DNA of 64,000 nucleotides from Megaustenia siamemsis (taxonomy: Eukaryota; Mollusca; Gastropoda; Stylommatophora; Ariophantidae): NCBI GenBank assembly GCA_032433765.1, contig JAVIAB010000059.1, forward strand, positions 62,235,178-62,299,177, read 5' to 3'. Numbering within the stretch: the stretch's first letter is position 1; each line of letters opens with the position of its first letter. Shown here piece by piece: positions 10,140 through 21,430 of this stretch. Below the pieces are notes generated by a model. The model was not told the DNA's origin. It did not search any database and saw only the letters and a list, made by a program, of their open reading frames with translations. A program made the translations under genes and the position numbers.

Positions 10140-10935
10140 TAGGTACCTGGGCATCCATCTACAGGAGTTATAACCCCCCTTTACCTACCTGGGCATCCAT
10201 CTACAGGAGTTATAACCCCCCTTTACCTACCTGGGCATCCATCTACAGGAGTTATAACCCCCTTTACCTACCTGGGCATCCATCTACAGGAGTTATAACC
10301 CCCTTTACCTACCTGGGCATCCATCTACAGGAGTTATAACCCCACTTTACCTACCTGGGCATCCATCTACAGGAGTTATAACCCCCCTTTACCTACCTGG
10401 GCATCCATCTACAGGAGTTATAACCCCCTTTACCTACCTGGGCATCCATCTACAGGAGTTATAACCCCCCTTTACCTACCTGGGCATCCATCTACAGGAG
10501 TTATAACCCCCCTTTACCTACCTGGGCATCCATCTACAGGAGTTATAACCCCCCTTTACCTACCTGGGCATCCATCTACAGGAGTTATAACCCCCCTTTA
10601 CCTACCTGGGCATCCATCTACAGGAGTTATAACCCCCCTTTACCTACCTGGGCATCCATCTACAGGAGTTATAACCCCACTTTACCTACCTGGGCATCCA
10701 TCTACAGGAGTTATAACCCCCCTTTACCTACCTGGGCATCCATCTACAGGAGTTATAACCCCCTTTACCTACCTGGGCATCCATCTACAGGAGTTATAAC
10801 CCCCCTTTACCTACCTGGGCATCCATCTACAGGAGTTATAACCCCCCTTTACCTACCTGGGCATCCATCTACAGGAGTTATAACCCCCCTTTACCTACCT
10901 GGGCATCCATCTATAGGAGTTATAACCCCTGTTTA
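10140..10935. repeat. 42-bp minisatellite, about 19 units
   Basis: Unit ACCTACCTGGGCATCCATCT plus ACAGGAGTTATAACCCCCCTTT, 41-42 bp, differing mainly in the length of the C run (4-6). The units are almost identical, indicating recent expansion. Confidence 0.95.
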
Positions 10936-10945
10936 CCAACTTATA

Positions 10946-11287
10946 TAGGGTGTTTATAAAGTCTCACTACACTTGGTATCTAGGTCAATTTGAAAAAAAT
11001 GTTTATGACGTCATCACAATATGTGCTCAATGGTAAGTTCACTTGTTGCGACAGTTTTCTTAATGACTTGTCTGGACTTTTAAGGATTCTGTCTTGGATA
11101 TCTAAACATATTTCATCATTCACAGCAGGCCTACCAGATCGTGGAGCATCTTCCACATTTCCAGTAGCAATAAACTTATTCAACAAATTTCATTGACAGT
11201 GGGAGCACATATTGTGATGACGTCATAAACATTTTTTTTTCAAATTGACCTAGATACCAAGTGTAGTGAGACTTTATAAACACCCTG
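10946..11287 (-). mobile_element. Mariner-type MITE, 342 bp, with transposase HTH remnant
   Basis: Perfect-looking terminal inverted repeats of about 85 bp start AGGGTGTTTATAAAGTCTCA at the left and end with its reverse complement CTTTATAAACACCCT at the right. The element is flanked by a TA duplication (10944-10945, 11288-11289), the mark of Tc1/mariner elements. Between the repeats the minus strand encodes GNVEDAPRSGRPAVND and DKSLRKLSQQVNLPLST, the DNA-binding helix-turn-helix end of a mariner transposase. The catalytic domain is absent, deleted straight into the other inverted repeat. Non-autonomous. Confidence 0.9.
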
Positions 11288-11299
11288 TATTTATAATTC

Positions 11300-12150
11300 T
11301 TATCAATACGTATTTTGCCTCATTCTTCTCTTTCACTGTATATTCTAGTACTAATTTACTCATTTTCTTCACTTTTTCTCCATGTTCACATAGCTGCTAT
11401 TATATTATTTGTTTCGGATACACTACCATCCCAACCCTCTTTGTAGATCGCACCCCGTGTTTACCCCAGCCACTCACGATCCCTTTTTACCGCGTATTTT
11501 TACCTTTGTTACCCGAGTCACGTCTGGCTTTGTTTGCTCATGTTTTCACGCCCTAGTATACATTGCTCTATCTCAGCAGACATTGGTTTAATTCTTGACC
11601 GCCACTCACACCTCTGGTTATCACCTTCCACTCTTGCCAGACGTCTCGTATAACCAAGTGACTGGTTTTTGCCCCTCCCCATCCCACGCCTTATCACATC
11701 CGCATTTTACTTACAGTCATCCACACAGTGTGCGCTTTTAGAACGAGTCTCAGATAAGTCTCGTTTTAATTTAAAAAATAAATATTTTTAGTTTACTAAT
11801 TTTTATATATTATCCACTTTCATTTTCTCATAAAGTAGTGCATCTTCCTTTGATTCTATCATTTAATTTCTTATCCCTCTTTTTATTTCTCCTTGATTTA
11901 CTTGTCCCCCCCGCTCAGTCTAGATGTAGTAGAGTTGATCTTTATTATGTTGTCCGTTTAGGTTGTTCTCGATTTATGAAGCATGCAGCATGTGGGCTGA
12001 AACATGAGTATTTTGTTGTGTTCTTTTTTTGTAAAGGTGTCACCATGTCTTGTAGGACTGTACGTTACATTCCACAACTAGCTCCGTGCTACCAGCTTCA
12101 CCACGCAACTACAATTATTTGCCTTTTTCTGAAACAGACTTCACCTTATT
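11300..12150 (+). repeat. Interspersed repeat R4, copy 1
   Basis: C-rich then T-rich sequence that resembles 44240-45110 in order. The clearest shared block is GTCACCATGTCTTGTAGG...TGTACGTTACATTCC against GTTACCATACTTTGTATG...TGTATGTTACAACCC. A GCATGTGGGCTGAAACATGA motif resembles the ends of Penelope-like and CR1-like elements. Family unresolved. Confidence 0.4.
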
Positions 12151-12264
12151 TGAAATGGGGAAGTCAAAGAACATAACCGGGTAATAATTGTTAATCATAC
12201 GATTTATAAATACAATAGTCATAAATGTTAGTTAATTTAAATATTACAAATTTGATAGCAAAAT

Positions 12265-13360
12265 TATGAATCATCATCATTATCAAATACCGGGCATGCT
12301 GGCGTAGGTGATCATGTCTATCCACAACTTTCGATCTCGGCAGCTATTTATTATTTCTGTTGTTGACCTTCTGCCAAGCCATTTTCTTAAGCTGTCTGTT
12401 ATTTTTTCTCTTTGCTTCCCTCTATCTCTTCGTCCCTCAATTTTCCCAGTTGTTACAATATATTCCAGCTGTTCTCTTCTCATTACATGGCCAAAAAATG
12501 ATGATTGTCTCTTCCTAATATTGGAAATTAGCTCTCTTTTTGCCTTGACCTTTCTCAGAACATCTTCATTACTGTTCTTAGCTGTCCATGGTACTCTCAA
12601 CATTCTTCTGTAAAACCACATTTCTACAGACTCCAGTGATTTTCTTGTCTGTTGTCCTATTGTCCATGATTCGCATCCATATGTTAAGACTGGCACTACA
12701 TAACATTTAAGAACTCTTTTTCTTGTTTCTATTGTCAAAATTGGATTGCATAGTATCTTCCTCATTTTTTGGAAAGCTGCTTTTGCCTGAGCCATTCTGC
12801 ATATCACCTCTTTTGTACATCTTCCGTCTGAGGTCAACAAAGTTCCCAAATATTTAAATTCAATTACCTGTTTTAATATTGTTCCACTTGTCTTTATTTT
12901 CCACTGAGGTGATGTCTTTTTCTTTGTTGTTACCACTACCTCTGTCTTTTTGCTATTAAGGCTAAGTCCTTTATTTTTGCTTTCTTTCCATATAATGTCC
13001 AAAATTTCTTGTAACTCATTTTCACTCTTAGCGATTAAGACTGTATCATCAGCATACCTTATATTATTTATATTATGACATCCAATTGTTATTCCATGCA
13101 TGTCCCTTATGGATCTAAAATAATCTCACTATAAATATTAAACAAATCTAGTGACAGCACACAACCTTGTATAACACCCTGTTTTATTTGTTGAAACATT
13201 CCCAATTGGTTTCCAGTTCTTATGGCCGCTGTTAAATTATGAATAGTTAATGCAATCAATTTTATTGTACACACACTCTCTCTATATTTCTCTTTTCCTC
13301 CACCACATCTCCCTGTCAGTAACGTTTTGAAATGCCTCTATCTATGTTAGCCTTTAAATA
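12265..13360 (-). mobile_element. LINE-B copy, longest in the window
   Basis: The minus-strand frame 12283-13101 (272 codons) carries the reverse transcriptase palm RYADDTVLIAKSENE, then SLNSKKTEV, EFKYLGTLLTSDG, YGCESWTIGQQTRKSLESVE, RRMLRVPWTAK, FFGHVMRREQLEYIVTTGKI and DRKLWIDMITYAS. Upstream, in other frames, TGNQLGMFQQIKQGV and an IQGCVLS motif extend it to about 13360. The 3' end is (CATCAT)n on the plus strand. The endonuclease is missing and a frameshift precedes the long frame, so it is not active. Confidence 0.9.
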
Positions 13361-13834
13361 GACAACCATACATGTCCATTATGTAGTGTTATGGCATTTT
13401 GTTAACGTCAGCTGAAATAAATAAGATTGTTATTTAAATAGTTGGCTTTGTCTTATCTCACAGAAGATTATGGATTTACTTGAGCCTGCGGGCTGAGAAG
13501 GAATTCTCGGAAAAGTTTTATTTTCTGCGAATGTGTCTAAGTAAATCTATAGCTTGCTGTGTCTTATCCCTGTATATTAAAATGCAACCTTATGCATTGG
13601 TATGGTATAGCATCATTTGAGATTGTACTAAGGCAAACATTAGAAGAGAAAAGACTCATGAAAAAGGATGGAAACTCCTGTTGATCAGAGAGCCTGACTT
13701 GTTTATTCTGTGGCTGTGTGTGTTTGTCAAACATTGGTAGAATTAGCCACGACAGAAGCTGTTCGACAAAAACAAATCCTAAAAAAATATACGATAGCCT
13801 CCTCTTGACCGTCTGACAAGACGAAAAGGCTCAC

Positions 13835-13899
<65 letters not shown>

Positions 13900-14535
13900 C
13901 ACGTTATGCATTCACTTTCTGTAGTCACCTAATTGTTTATTATTGATCCCGAGTTAACGGTGTAATTGGCAATTATCTTTGCCTATCCAACACCGATAAT
14001 GTGACAGCGGCAATAGCACATAGATAGCGCGCTGGCTTAGCGTGAAAGTAAACGTGAGCTCAAACCATGGCCAACTGTATGCAAGGCCTGAACACAAACC
14101 CACTAGTGTGACGTCAAAGATAATTATTTACCTTTGCGAGCTGAATGCGGCTGACATAGTCCAACTCACAACTGCCTATGCTTGGGAAGTTGTAAACGTC
14201 ACGCTTGTGGGCTTGCGCTGAGGCTTTATTTATCTATAGGTGGTACCGGATCAAACTCGTCTTTTTGCTACCGAATCGCTCCAGCTCAAATAGAATTGAA
14301 TACCAGGATCGTTGATTATGAAAAAAAAGATGTTACAATACAGAATAGCACTGGCCCCCTTCCTCACTCCCAAATGTTTTGCCCTAGTGAGGTGAAGTTC
14401 TATGTGTCAAACAAACGACGTTTATATATCTCATGACTTTACATTTTTCTCTACTAATTTTTATTTTAATTTATGTTGCTAATGTTGTTTGGGTATAGAA
14501 TGTCTAGAAACTCTGGTGTTTGTATTTTTCATTGT
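13361..14535. other. No gene seen; (AT)n at 13836-13896
   Basis: Lectin intron DNA. It holds a 60-bp AT microsatellite. A tRNA-like degenerate stretch near 14015-14085 (GCGCGCTGGCTTAGCGTG... GAGCTCAAACC) is too weak to call. Confidence 0.5.
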
Positions 14536-14538
14536 AAA

Positions 14539-14670
14539 TTATTTTAAGCTCCATGTTTTTCTTGCGTAGAGGAAGATAGGTACGGCGATGGACTGTGCAA
14601 ATCGTATCTTAGATCTGATCGCGATGTTCCTTGCTGCCAGAATTGTTTGCAGTAATGACCCATCTTCTCG
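14539..14670 (-). mobile_element. Short RT fragment
   Basis: Minus strand: RNIAIRSKIRFAQSIAVPIF then LYARKTWSLK. It resembles the SKIxLYKSxVxxxLLYGxETW block of RTE-type reverse transcriptases. The rest of the local frame shows no similarity. Confidence 0.4.
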
Positions 14671-14774
14671 TGACATTGGACCAATAGAACGGCCAATGAC
14701 AGTTCTACCTGTGACTGTAGAGCAGCAATAACATCTTTTCACCTTGACCTTGATCTGCCCGATTCATTGGCTGC

Positions 14775-14950
14775 CGCTAACATGGTTGCCACTGAGTACG
14801 GGTTCGATCCTGCTTTGGTCCATATTTTTTTCTGTTGTTTGTTTATTTGTCATTTTTCCGAGTGCTGTAAACATACCTCTTCCTCTGAACTGATTCACTG
14901 ATTATCGCTTCGGAAGTTTCCCTGTATAATAGTATTCATTTATTATTATT
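14775..14950 (+). mobile_element. SINE-3 copy (tRNA-like head, conserved tail)
   Basis: Box B-like GGGTTCGATCCTGCTTTGGT, a T-rich spacer, then TTCCGAGTGCTGTAAACATA, CCTCTTCC and a tail TCGCTTCGGAAGTTTCCCTG...ATTTATTATTATTTG. The same order occurs at 59517-59748 and in part at 43766-43997, and reversed at 34265-34440. Confidence 0.7.
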
Positions 14951-14952
14951 TG

Positions 14953-15185
14953 AGGCAATCAACATTTTTTGGGCACATCGTGAGAAGAGGTTACAACTGG
15001 CAAAATAAAAGGAAAGAGAGATCGCGGACGACAAAGAGAGAAAATACTGGATAGCTTGGTGTCATGGCATGGAAAACAGTCAACAACAGAACTGATACGA
15101 TGCACTGTAGATAGAAGATTGTGGAGGGACATGATCGCCTACGCCAACCGGCAGGGTACATGATGATAATGATGATGATGATTAT
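14953..15185 (+). mobile_element. LINE-A 3' fragment
   Basis: From QSTFFGHIVRRG to VDRRLWRDMIAYANRQGT and (GATGAT)n. About 17 bp coding KLEYLV are deleted. Confidence 0.8.
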
Positions 15186-15620
15186 TATTTGTCTCCTGAC
15201 GCTAACATAACGAACCACGACCTTTAACCTCTCTCACCAGCCAATAGAAAAAGCCAATGATCAACTCAGTTTGTGGCATGTCAAAGGGAGCTATACAACA
15301 TGTCGCTGCGTGAAGGTTCGTCTGCAAGATTCCTAAATCTTTCTTTTCTTCTGCTTTCCTTCCTCATTTGTCTTTCAGCGCAGAGTGCTCAGTCGTCTCC
15401 CGCAATACAGGCAGATATTCTTCGAGCTGAGAGGCACTCTAATATTTTTATTGTCGGAATTTTAATGATTTGAGTTTTTGTATTTTTTTCCTATTCTTTG
15501 TTGACAGGCAGTGGCATTTTTTCCCCTATTCTTTTTGGTTTCCAACTGCCATGGGGTCTTTAACGTGCGCATAACGCACACGGGACTTCATGTTTTTCCA
15601 GAGGGTTAGACATCGAATCT

Positions 15621-15871
15621 AAGAACCACGATAGCTCAGTGGTTAGTGAACTGGGCTACTAAGTACAAGAGGTCGGGTTCGATCATGATCTACGGCTCCC
15701 AGGTTCACCCAGCCGTAAATGAGTACCGGATTTTTTCTGCGATAGTAAAGCGGCACGGGCATAATACCGACCACATTATCAAAAAAAAAAAAAAAAATCA
15801 TGTGCCAAAGGTCTGTAAAAAGTATGGTCACTAACACAATATTTCATATACGCTATTTGGCTTGCTTTACT
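15621..15871 (+). mobile_element. SINE-1 copy 2, with 15-bp target duplication
   Basis: GATAGCTCAGTGGTTAGTG and box B GGTTCGATCATG (altered) plus the SINE-1 body, with a run of 18 A inside. The duplication TTAGACATCGAATCT / TTAGACATCGGATCT flanks it (15606-15620, 15872-15886). Confidence 0.9.
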
Positions 15872-15984
15872 TTAGACATCGGATCTCACTACCCATAGAC
15901 CTGTGGATGGTAAAGCCACGGATTCGATGTTAACTATTTAATTTATGTTATGTTATTTTATTTTATTTATTTTTTTGTTTCTTT

Positions 15985-16070
15985 AATTTTCCACCGCTGG
16001 TGATGAGAATCGAACCCGAGAACTTCTCTTAACTGTAGACCACCAAGGCCCGCCCGCCACTCCCCCCAAA
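15985..16070 (-). mobile_element. tRNA-like SINE head, another family
   Basis: Minus strand GGGCCTTGGTGGTCTACAGT then CTCGGGTTCGATTCTCATCA: tRNA-like A and B boxes at usual spacing, followed by an A/T-rich tail. Fragment only. Confidence 0.5.
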
Positions 16071-16074
16071 CCAA

Positions 16075-17077
16075 AATGTAATTGTCGCTCTTTTGTTGCA
16101 GCTAACAACCTAAATGTAAGCAGCGATGTTTCCTGTCTGCATCTGCTGGAGGAAACAGGAAAATGTCCGGACTGGTAGAACCTGCCAGGGCGTTCAAGTC
16201 GTCATAGCTTAGTAAGAAGTGAGAAAACGGAAGTTGCCAAACCGCTATTAAAGATGCAATCAAAGCCATGTCAATCCAGTCTTGGAGCTACAGTCAAGCT
16301 TTCACTGTCCCTCCCTATTCTTTCTACTTCTTCAGGATAGGACAACGTTTTTTATTTACAATTTCTATGACTTCTATTATCATTATATTCATTATTCCTT
16401 TATATCTTTCTTTTCCACTGTGGATTCAATGACAAATGACTGTTTTGCTCTCATGGTTTTAAGTGCCCTTTCTGTGTTTTCAATCAAATTTCCATGTTAT
16501 ACTCACAACTTGTTGCCTGTTGGCACGCGATTTCTCCTTCGTTTTAAGATTAAGAGGTCAGTATAAGTAATGCATCTGTTATTAAAACATTGCCAATACT
16601 TCGTAGATCGTGCTCTCTGCTGTGATTTTCATGAATGATCGAGAAAAATATCAAATTATAACAAAATGCAACGGTGGACATCTTTTAATACAACAGAAAG
16701 CCGCAATATTGAAGTTATCAGCGAGCAAGCTAATCAACTGGCCAGATTGCTCTCTGGTAAGATGCCAAATGTGATTTTTTGTTTATTTGGTAAAGCCTTT
16801 TTGTTCCACCCAACCTCTCCATATGAACCCATAAAGATTTCGATTTCAAAAGAAAGCCAGTCACTGGCCAGATCACCCATTAATATACCGATGACCACAA
16901 CAGCAATTTCCCATTTACCACAGGTTGTGACGAGTTCCTTTAATTACATGACATGAACCCCGCTCGTTGTTGGAACTTTGAACCCCACATTCACTGTAAC
17001 TTCTTGGCTACTTTATGCACGTTATCTCCATTTTCATATAATTTTCTTGTATTCATATTTGAAGAATTAACTGTTAC
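16075..17077. other. Start of lectin intron 1; no firm gene
   Basis: Contains a 69-codon minus-strand open stretch (about 16730-16939, containing WEIAVVVIGILMGDLASDWL) without convincing splice sites or family match. No repeats recognised. Confidence 0.4.
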
Positions 17078-17168
17078 CTTCACTGTCCGGAACTTCGGCA
17101 TTGATAGTGGCAAGAGTAATCGAAAATGCAGCTATCACCAGCAACTGTAGAATTAATGTTATGCTCAT
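17078..17168 (-). CDS. C-type lectin gene, exon 1 (signal peptide)
   Basis: First coding exon of a secreted C-type lectin. On the minus strand an ATG at 17168 opens a 30-codon frame beginning MSITLILQLLVIAAFS, a classic signal peptide (short n-region, leucine/isoleucine-rich core, small residues before a likely cleavage near TINA-EV). An acidic stretch EVPDSE follows. The frame stops at a good donor, GAAG|GTAACAG (17078/17077), leaving phase 1. The exon at 7984-8078 starts with two bases that complete this codon, which is why the two are joined here despite an intron of about 9 kb. The intron holds SINEs, a mariner MITE, a 42-bp minisatellite and LINE fragments. The joining rests on phase, strand and domain logic, not on transcripts. 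Confidence 0.6.
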
Positions 17169-17544
17169 AACCAGGATTATTAAATAATATGATGTGGATA
17201 ACGATGGTGATTACGATGATAATGTATATGATAATCATGATGATTACACATCTATTTTGTGATTACAGTCTTACTTGAACCAAGCCCGATTCTCGATGAT
17301 CTAATCTGAGAATTTCTATTTAAGTAATCATTCTTCAGCCTTTCTTGAGCAACATATTCTCTTACATCCAACAAAGTGGTGCCGATGGCATGAAATAATA
17401 GATGATGAAGCAGATAATGATGATGGCGATAACAAAATACAAGGGTGGAAGGGGAGGGAATACAAATATATATTATTCATGACGTAAAAATGACTTTAAT
17501 AAAATACAATTAAAATATTATTCATGACGTTAAAACAATGAGGT

Positions 17545-17838
17545 TTTAAAACAATTAACAATGAAAAGAGAATTACAAAACACAATTAGAACAAGACAAA
17601 TACAATTTTGGGGCATGTTAAAAGACACAACAGCCTAATAAAAGTAATATTGGAAGGGAAAATACAAGGTAAAAGAGGCAGAGCCAGACCAAGACTAACA
17701 TGGACGAGTAACATCAAAAGATGGACAGGTCAACCTATGACAACCTGCACCATCAAAGCAAGAGACAGAGTAGAATGGAGCTCAATGGTAGCCAACCTTC
17801 GATGCGGAGACGGCACTCAATGATGATGATGATGAATA
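17545..17838 (+). mobile_element. LINE-C 3' fragment
   Basis: Plus strand FWGMLKDTTA, then ILEGKIQGKRGRARPRLTW, TSNIKRWTGQPMTT and EWSSMVANLRCGDGTQ, followed by (TGATGATGA). This is the C-terminal end of a non-LTR ORF. It lies upstream of the lectin start. Confidence 0.85.
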
Positions 17839-17847
17839 TGTAAAAGC

Positions 17848-18124
17848 TGAAGAGCCACGGTGGATGAGAGGTTAGTGTGCTCGCTTTCAGACCAGAAGGA
17901 ACCGGGTTTGATCCTCAGCAGTGGCGGATATTTTTCGGACTCATAATGCTCCGAGTTTTACCAAGCCTCTAAAAATGGGTACCAGAGATTTTTCTGGGAA
18001 GTAAAGACGACCTTTCGTGATCCGACCACATGACTCAGAAATATGCCGCGGTCATAGAAACATATGGTCACTAAAACATATATCCTATACACCTAGCAAG
18101 GCGTGGAGGGAACCTTTTTTTAAG
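17848..18124 (+). mobile_element. SINE-1-related element with a different tRNA head
   Basis: The head GAGCCACGGTGGATGAGAGG..GTGCTCGCTTTCAGACC and box B GGGTTTGATCCTCAG differ from SINE-1. The rest (GTACCAGAGATTTTTCTGGG, GTAAAG, CATGACTCAGAAATATGCCG, GGTCACTAAAACATATATCC) follows the SINE-1 body at lower identity. Either a sister subfamily or a head swap. Confidence 0.7.
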
Positions 18125-18167
18125 TCTGAGGAATAAATAGAAGAGAAGGGATTTTAAAATTAGAACA

Positions 18168-18201
<34 letters not shown>

Positions 18202-18293
18202 GAGCAGCCAGAACCAGAAAAAAGAGAGGAAGGTAAAGATAAGGATAAATGAAATTTTCAGGTAAATAAAGAAGAAAAATGTTTCAAGACGAA

Positions 18294-18555
18294 AAAAAGT
18301 AAAAAAGTAAAGTACCCCCGTCACGCCAAGTGGCGTATAGGGAAATATTGTGTTAGTGACCCTATATTTTACAGACCTTCAGCACATGATTTTTGAGGTA
18401 ATGTGGTCAGTATTAAGCCCGTGCTGCTTTACTTTCCCAGAAAAAAATCCGGTACCTATTTAAGGCTGGGTGAACCCGGAAGCCGTCGGTTGGGATCGAA
18501 CCCTACCACTTGTCCGTGGTAGTCCAGTACACTAACCACTGAGCTATCGCGGCTC
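18294..18555 (-). mobile_element. SINE-1 copy, with target-site duplication
   Basis: Reverse-oriented SINE-1: GGGATCGAACCC (box B) at 18493-18504 and ACTAACCACTGAGCTATCGC (box A) at the right end. Target duplication CAAGACGAA at 18285-18293 and 18556-18564. Confidence 0.9.
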
Positions 18556-18564
18556 CAAGACGAA

Positions 18565-19179
18565 GTTGCAGAATAATTAGAAGAGAAAGAAGGTAATCAT
18601 GATAATAAATGCGAGGATTAAAGAAGGAGTATTAAGTAAAGAAAGTAACAACCCAAGAAATAGAGGGAAAAGAAAAGGTCGAACTAGAAAATGAAATAAA
18701 ATGAAGAGGAATTTTATTATTATAATGTTGAAAAATGAGACAGTTAAAAAAAATGGATTTCAACCGATTCTAAAAATAGAGCAAATGATGAAAAATTAAT
18801 AATAAAATGAGTAGATAATAATAAAGACTAAACGACCATATAAAATCATATTGATATACGTGATTGAATGCTCTCTCATGAAGATCTAAAATAAATACAC
18901 GTTACCATTTTGGTAGTCCCTGCTTGCTCCCCCTTAAAGAAGTAACTTGACTTTTCAACTGAACAACTTTCACGAATCTATCGGGGACGATTTATATAAG
19001 GTCTTCTACATGCACGCCACCTGCTTCATAATTAATTAACACAATTAAATACTGTGGTGGTTGTAACATTGAGAATACAATTTTGTAAGACCTGCAATTT
19101 CAATTAGTCGGTCAGGCAGTTAATTAGATAGATGTGTAGTTTAGTTATTTCTTAGACAGTACAGTGACAGAGACAGACA
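18565..19179. other. No gene seen
   Basis: AT-rich stretch with no open frame, repeat or splice-bounded exon recognised. Confidence 0.5.
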
Positions 19180-19434
<255 letters not shown>

Positions 19435-19564
19435 GACGGCCGGATTGACGCGCTGACAAACAGCCGGTTGGAAAGATTGATTGACGGACAAACGCATAGA
19501 AGGATTGACAGACCGTCACCACCGATATCTGTGAGCCTGCCCACTGAAGGGGTTTTCACGAAAA

Positions 19565-19690
19565 CATCCCAATGTTTGTGACGTCCCGTGCTATGTTAGC
19601 CATCGTCGACTGACGTCATTCTACCGACAACCGCCCCTGCTTACAATGCTGAAAACGTCACAACCTTTGGCCGGGCCACCCTCAGCGCGG
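19565..19690 (+). repeat. Short repeat R6, copy 1
   Basis: Shares about 110 bp with 25015-25130: CTGACGTCATTCTACCGACA...ACAATGCTGAAAACGTCACAA against CTGACGTCATTCTCCCCACA...ACAAAGCTGAAAACATCACAA. Unknown family. Confidence 0.6.
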
Positions 19691-20211
19691 CAGGCTCAAA
19701 GATATCGGAGCGGATGGATAGACGGTGAGATGAATGGTTGGTCGGTTACTTAATTTGTTACCTTGTGAGTTCCTTAGTGAGTTAGTTAGCGAGTTAGTTG
19801 GTCAGCTTGTTGAGTCGTTCGTCACTTGATTGGTTTGTTGGTTCGTTAGTTAGTCTCAGTGGATAGTTATCACTTCACATCAAATCCTTACACAATTCGT
19901 CATACCCTTTCCCCTCTCCTCTCCCCACTTCTCTCCCTGTTATCCAATATCGTGTAGCGATTAACGACCTCAGTGGTATATTATGCATCTCCCCAGCTCT
20001 CTCAACAGGCTTGTTATCTGGCATCAACCCTTTTGTTTGACGTTCTTACAGTCCACTCAAGGTTGTAGGTTCCCATTCGTTTCGTGAAAATTTTACTCAT
20101 CCGACAAAGGTACCATTGTTTTCCTGTACAATTAACCCTCCGACCTCACCCATGAGCTCTGCCCACGCCAAAGATGTGAGCCATATTTGTGTACGGCTAT
20201 ATCAACATCTA

Positions 20212-20963
20212 TAGATTTCTCTAAGGTTTTCTCTAAGGATTTCTCTAAGGATTTCTCTAAGGATTTCTCTAAGGATTTCTCTAAGGTTTTCTCTAAGGTT
20301 TTCTCTAAGGATTTCTCTAAGGATTTCTCTAAGGATTTCTCTAAGGTTTTCTCTAAGGTTTTCTCTAAGGTTTTCTCTAAGGATTTCTCTAAGGTTTTCT
20401 CTAAGGATTTCTCTAAGGTTTTCTCTAAGGTTTTCTCTAAGGATTTCTTTAAGGATTTCTCTAAGGTTTTCTCTAAGGATTTCTCTAAGGATTTCTCTAA
20501 GGATTTCTCTAAGGATTTCTCTAAGGTTTTCTCTAAGGTTTTCTCTAAGGATTTCTCTAAGGATTTCTCTAAGGATTACTCTAAGGTTTTCTCTAAGGTT
20601 TTCTCTAAGGTTTTCTCTAAGGATTTCTCTAAGGTTTTCTCTAAGGATTTCTCTAAGGTTTTCTCTAAGGTTTTCTCTAAGGATTTCTTTAAGGATTTCT
20701 CTAAGGTTTTCTCTAAGGATTTCTCTAAGGTTTTCTCTAAGGATTTCTCTAAGGATTTCTCTAAGGTTTTCTCTAAGGATTTCTCTAAGGTTTTCTCTAA
20801 GGATTTCTCTAAGGTTTTCTCTAAGGTTTTCTCTAAGGATTTCTCTAAGGTTTTCTCTAAGGTTTTCTCTAAGGTTTTCTCTAAGGATTTCTCTAAGGTT
20901 TTCTCTAAGGATTTCTCTAAGGATTTCTCTAAGGTTTTCTCTAAGGTTTTCTCTAAGGATTTC
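20212..20963. repeat. 12-bp minisatellite with a 240-bp higher-order period
   Basis: About 62 tandem 12-mers, TTCTCTAAGGAT or TTCTCTAAGGTT. The plus strand is open for 277 codons (20187-21020) as FSKD/FSKV units, and the minus strand is also open (SLEKTLEK). The D/V order of the first 20 units repeats exactly in the next 20, including one FFKD unit in each block, so a 240-bp block was duplicated. No signal peptide or domain flanks it. Coding is possible but unsupported. Confidence 0.95.
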
Positions 20964-21320
20964 ACGGAATACCGGCTAACAGCTAAGAGGACAGATCAAA
21001 TGAATCTTCCAAATAAATGACAAAAAATATCAGGTCTGCATACGTGGCTACTAGTTCATCTAATTTCCATATCTATATTTTTCGGGGGTACATATTCGCA
21101 TTATTATTTATGTATTGTTTCTCAATTTCCGAACATATCTTGTCTAGTCATTGAACTTTGGCTCTGTTGTATTTTAGTCTTGATTTCCTGGTTAATCTGG
21201 TTATATCTATCTGTATCATGTTTTACATATCCTTCTTTCTTTAATCCAATGCAGGGTTACCTTTCCCACCCACTTTTGTTTTGCTTGTCTACAAATGTCG
21301 ACTGTTACCTAGACGGCTAA
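20964..21320. other. No gene seen
   Basis: Ordinary AT-rich sequence; no supported feature. Confidence 0.5.
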
Positions 21321-21324
21321 AACA

Positions 21325-21428
21325 ACCAACAAGGAAATCCTCAAAGAGACCAGCACAGAAAGGGATCTCATAAAATCATTAAAATTGAATCAACATTTTT
21401 CGGGGACAAAATAAGGAGAGGAAAGTGG
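21325..21428 (+). mobile_element. Decayed LINE-A fragment
   Basis: TNKEILKETSTERDLIKS then NQHFSGTK, matching TNEKVLIEANTKRELLKN...QSTIFGHN of the copy at 5073, with stops. A 5'-truncated LINE-H copy abuts it. Confidence 0.55.
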
Positions 21429-21430
21429 GA

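Noticed and set aside
14182..14436. 84-codon plus-strand frame MGSCKRHACG...
   Set aside because: No signal peptide, no similarity recognised, ends in AT-rich sequence; not supported.
15300..15473. Plus-strand frame beginning MSLREGSSARFLNLSFLLLS, signal-peptide-like
   Set aside because: No donor or continuing exon is visible and part of it (CTCATTTGTCTTTCAGCG) resembles the reversed end of LINE-D, so a chance hydrophobic frame is likely.
16730..16939. 69-codon minus-strand frame near lectin exon 1 with a hydrophobic stretch
   Set aside because: Acceptor phase does not fit the signal exon (a stop follows at once in the required frame), and no family is recognised.
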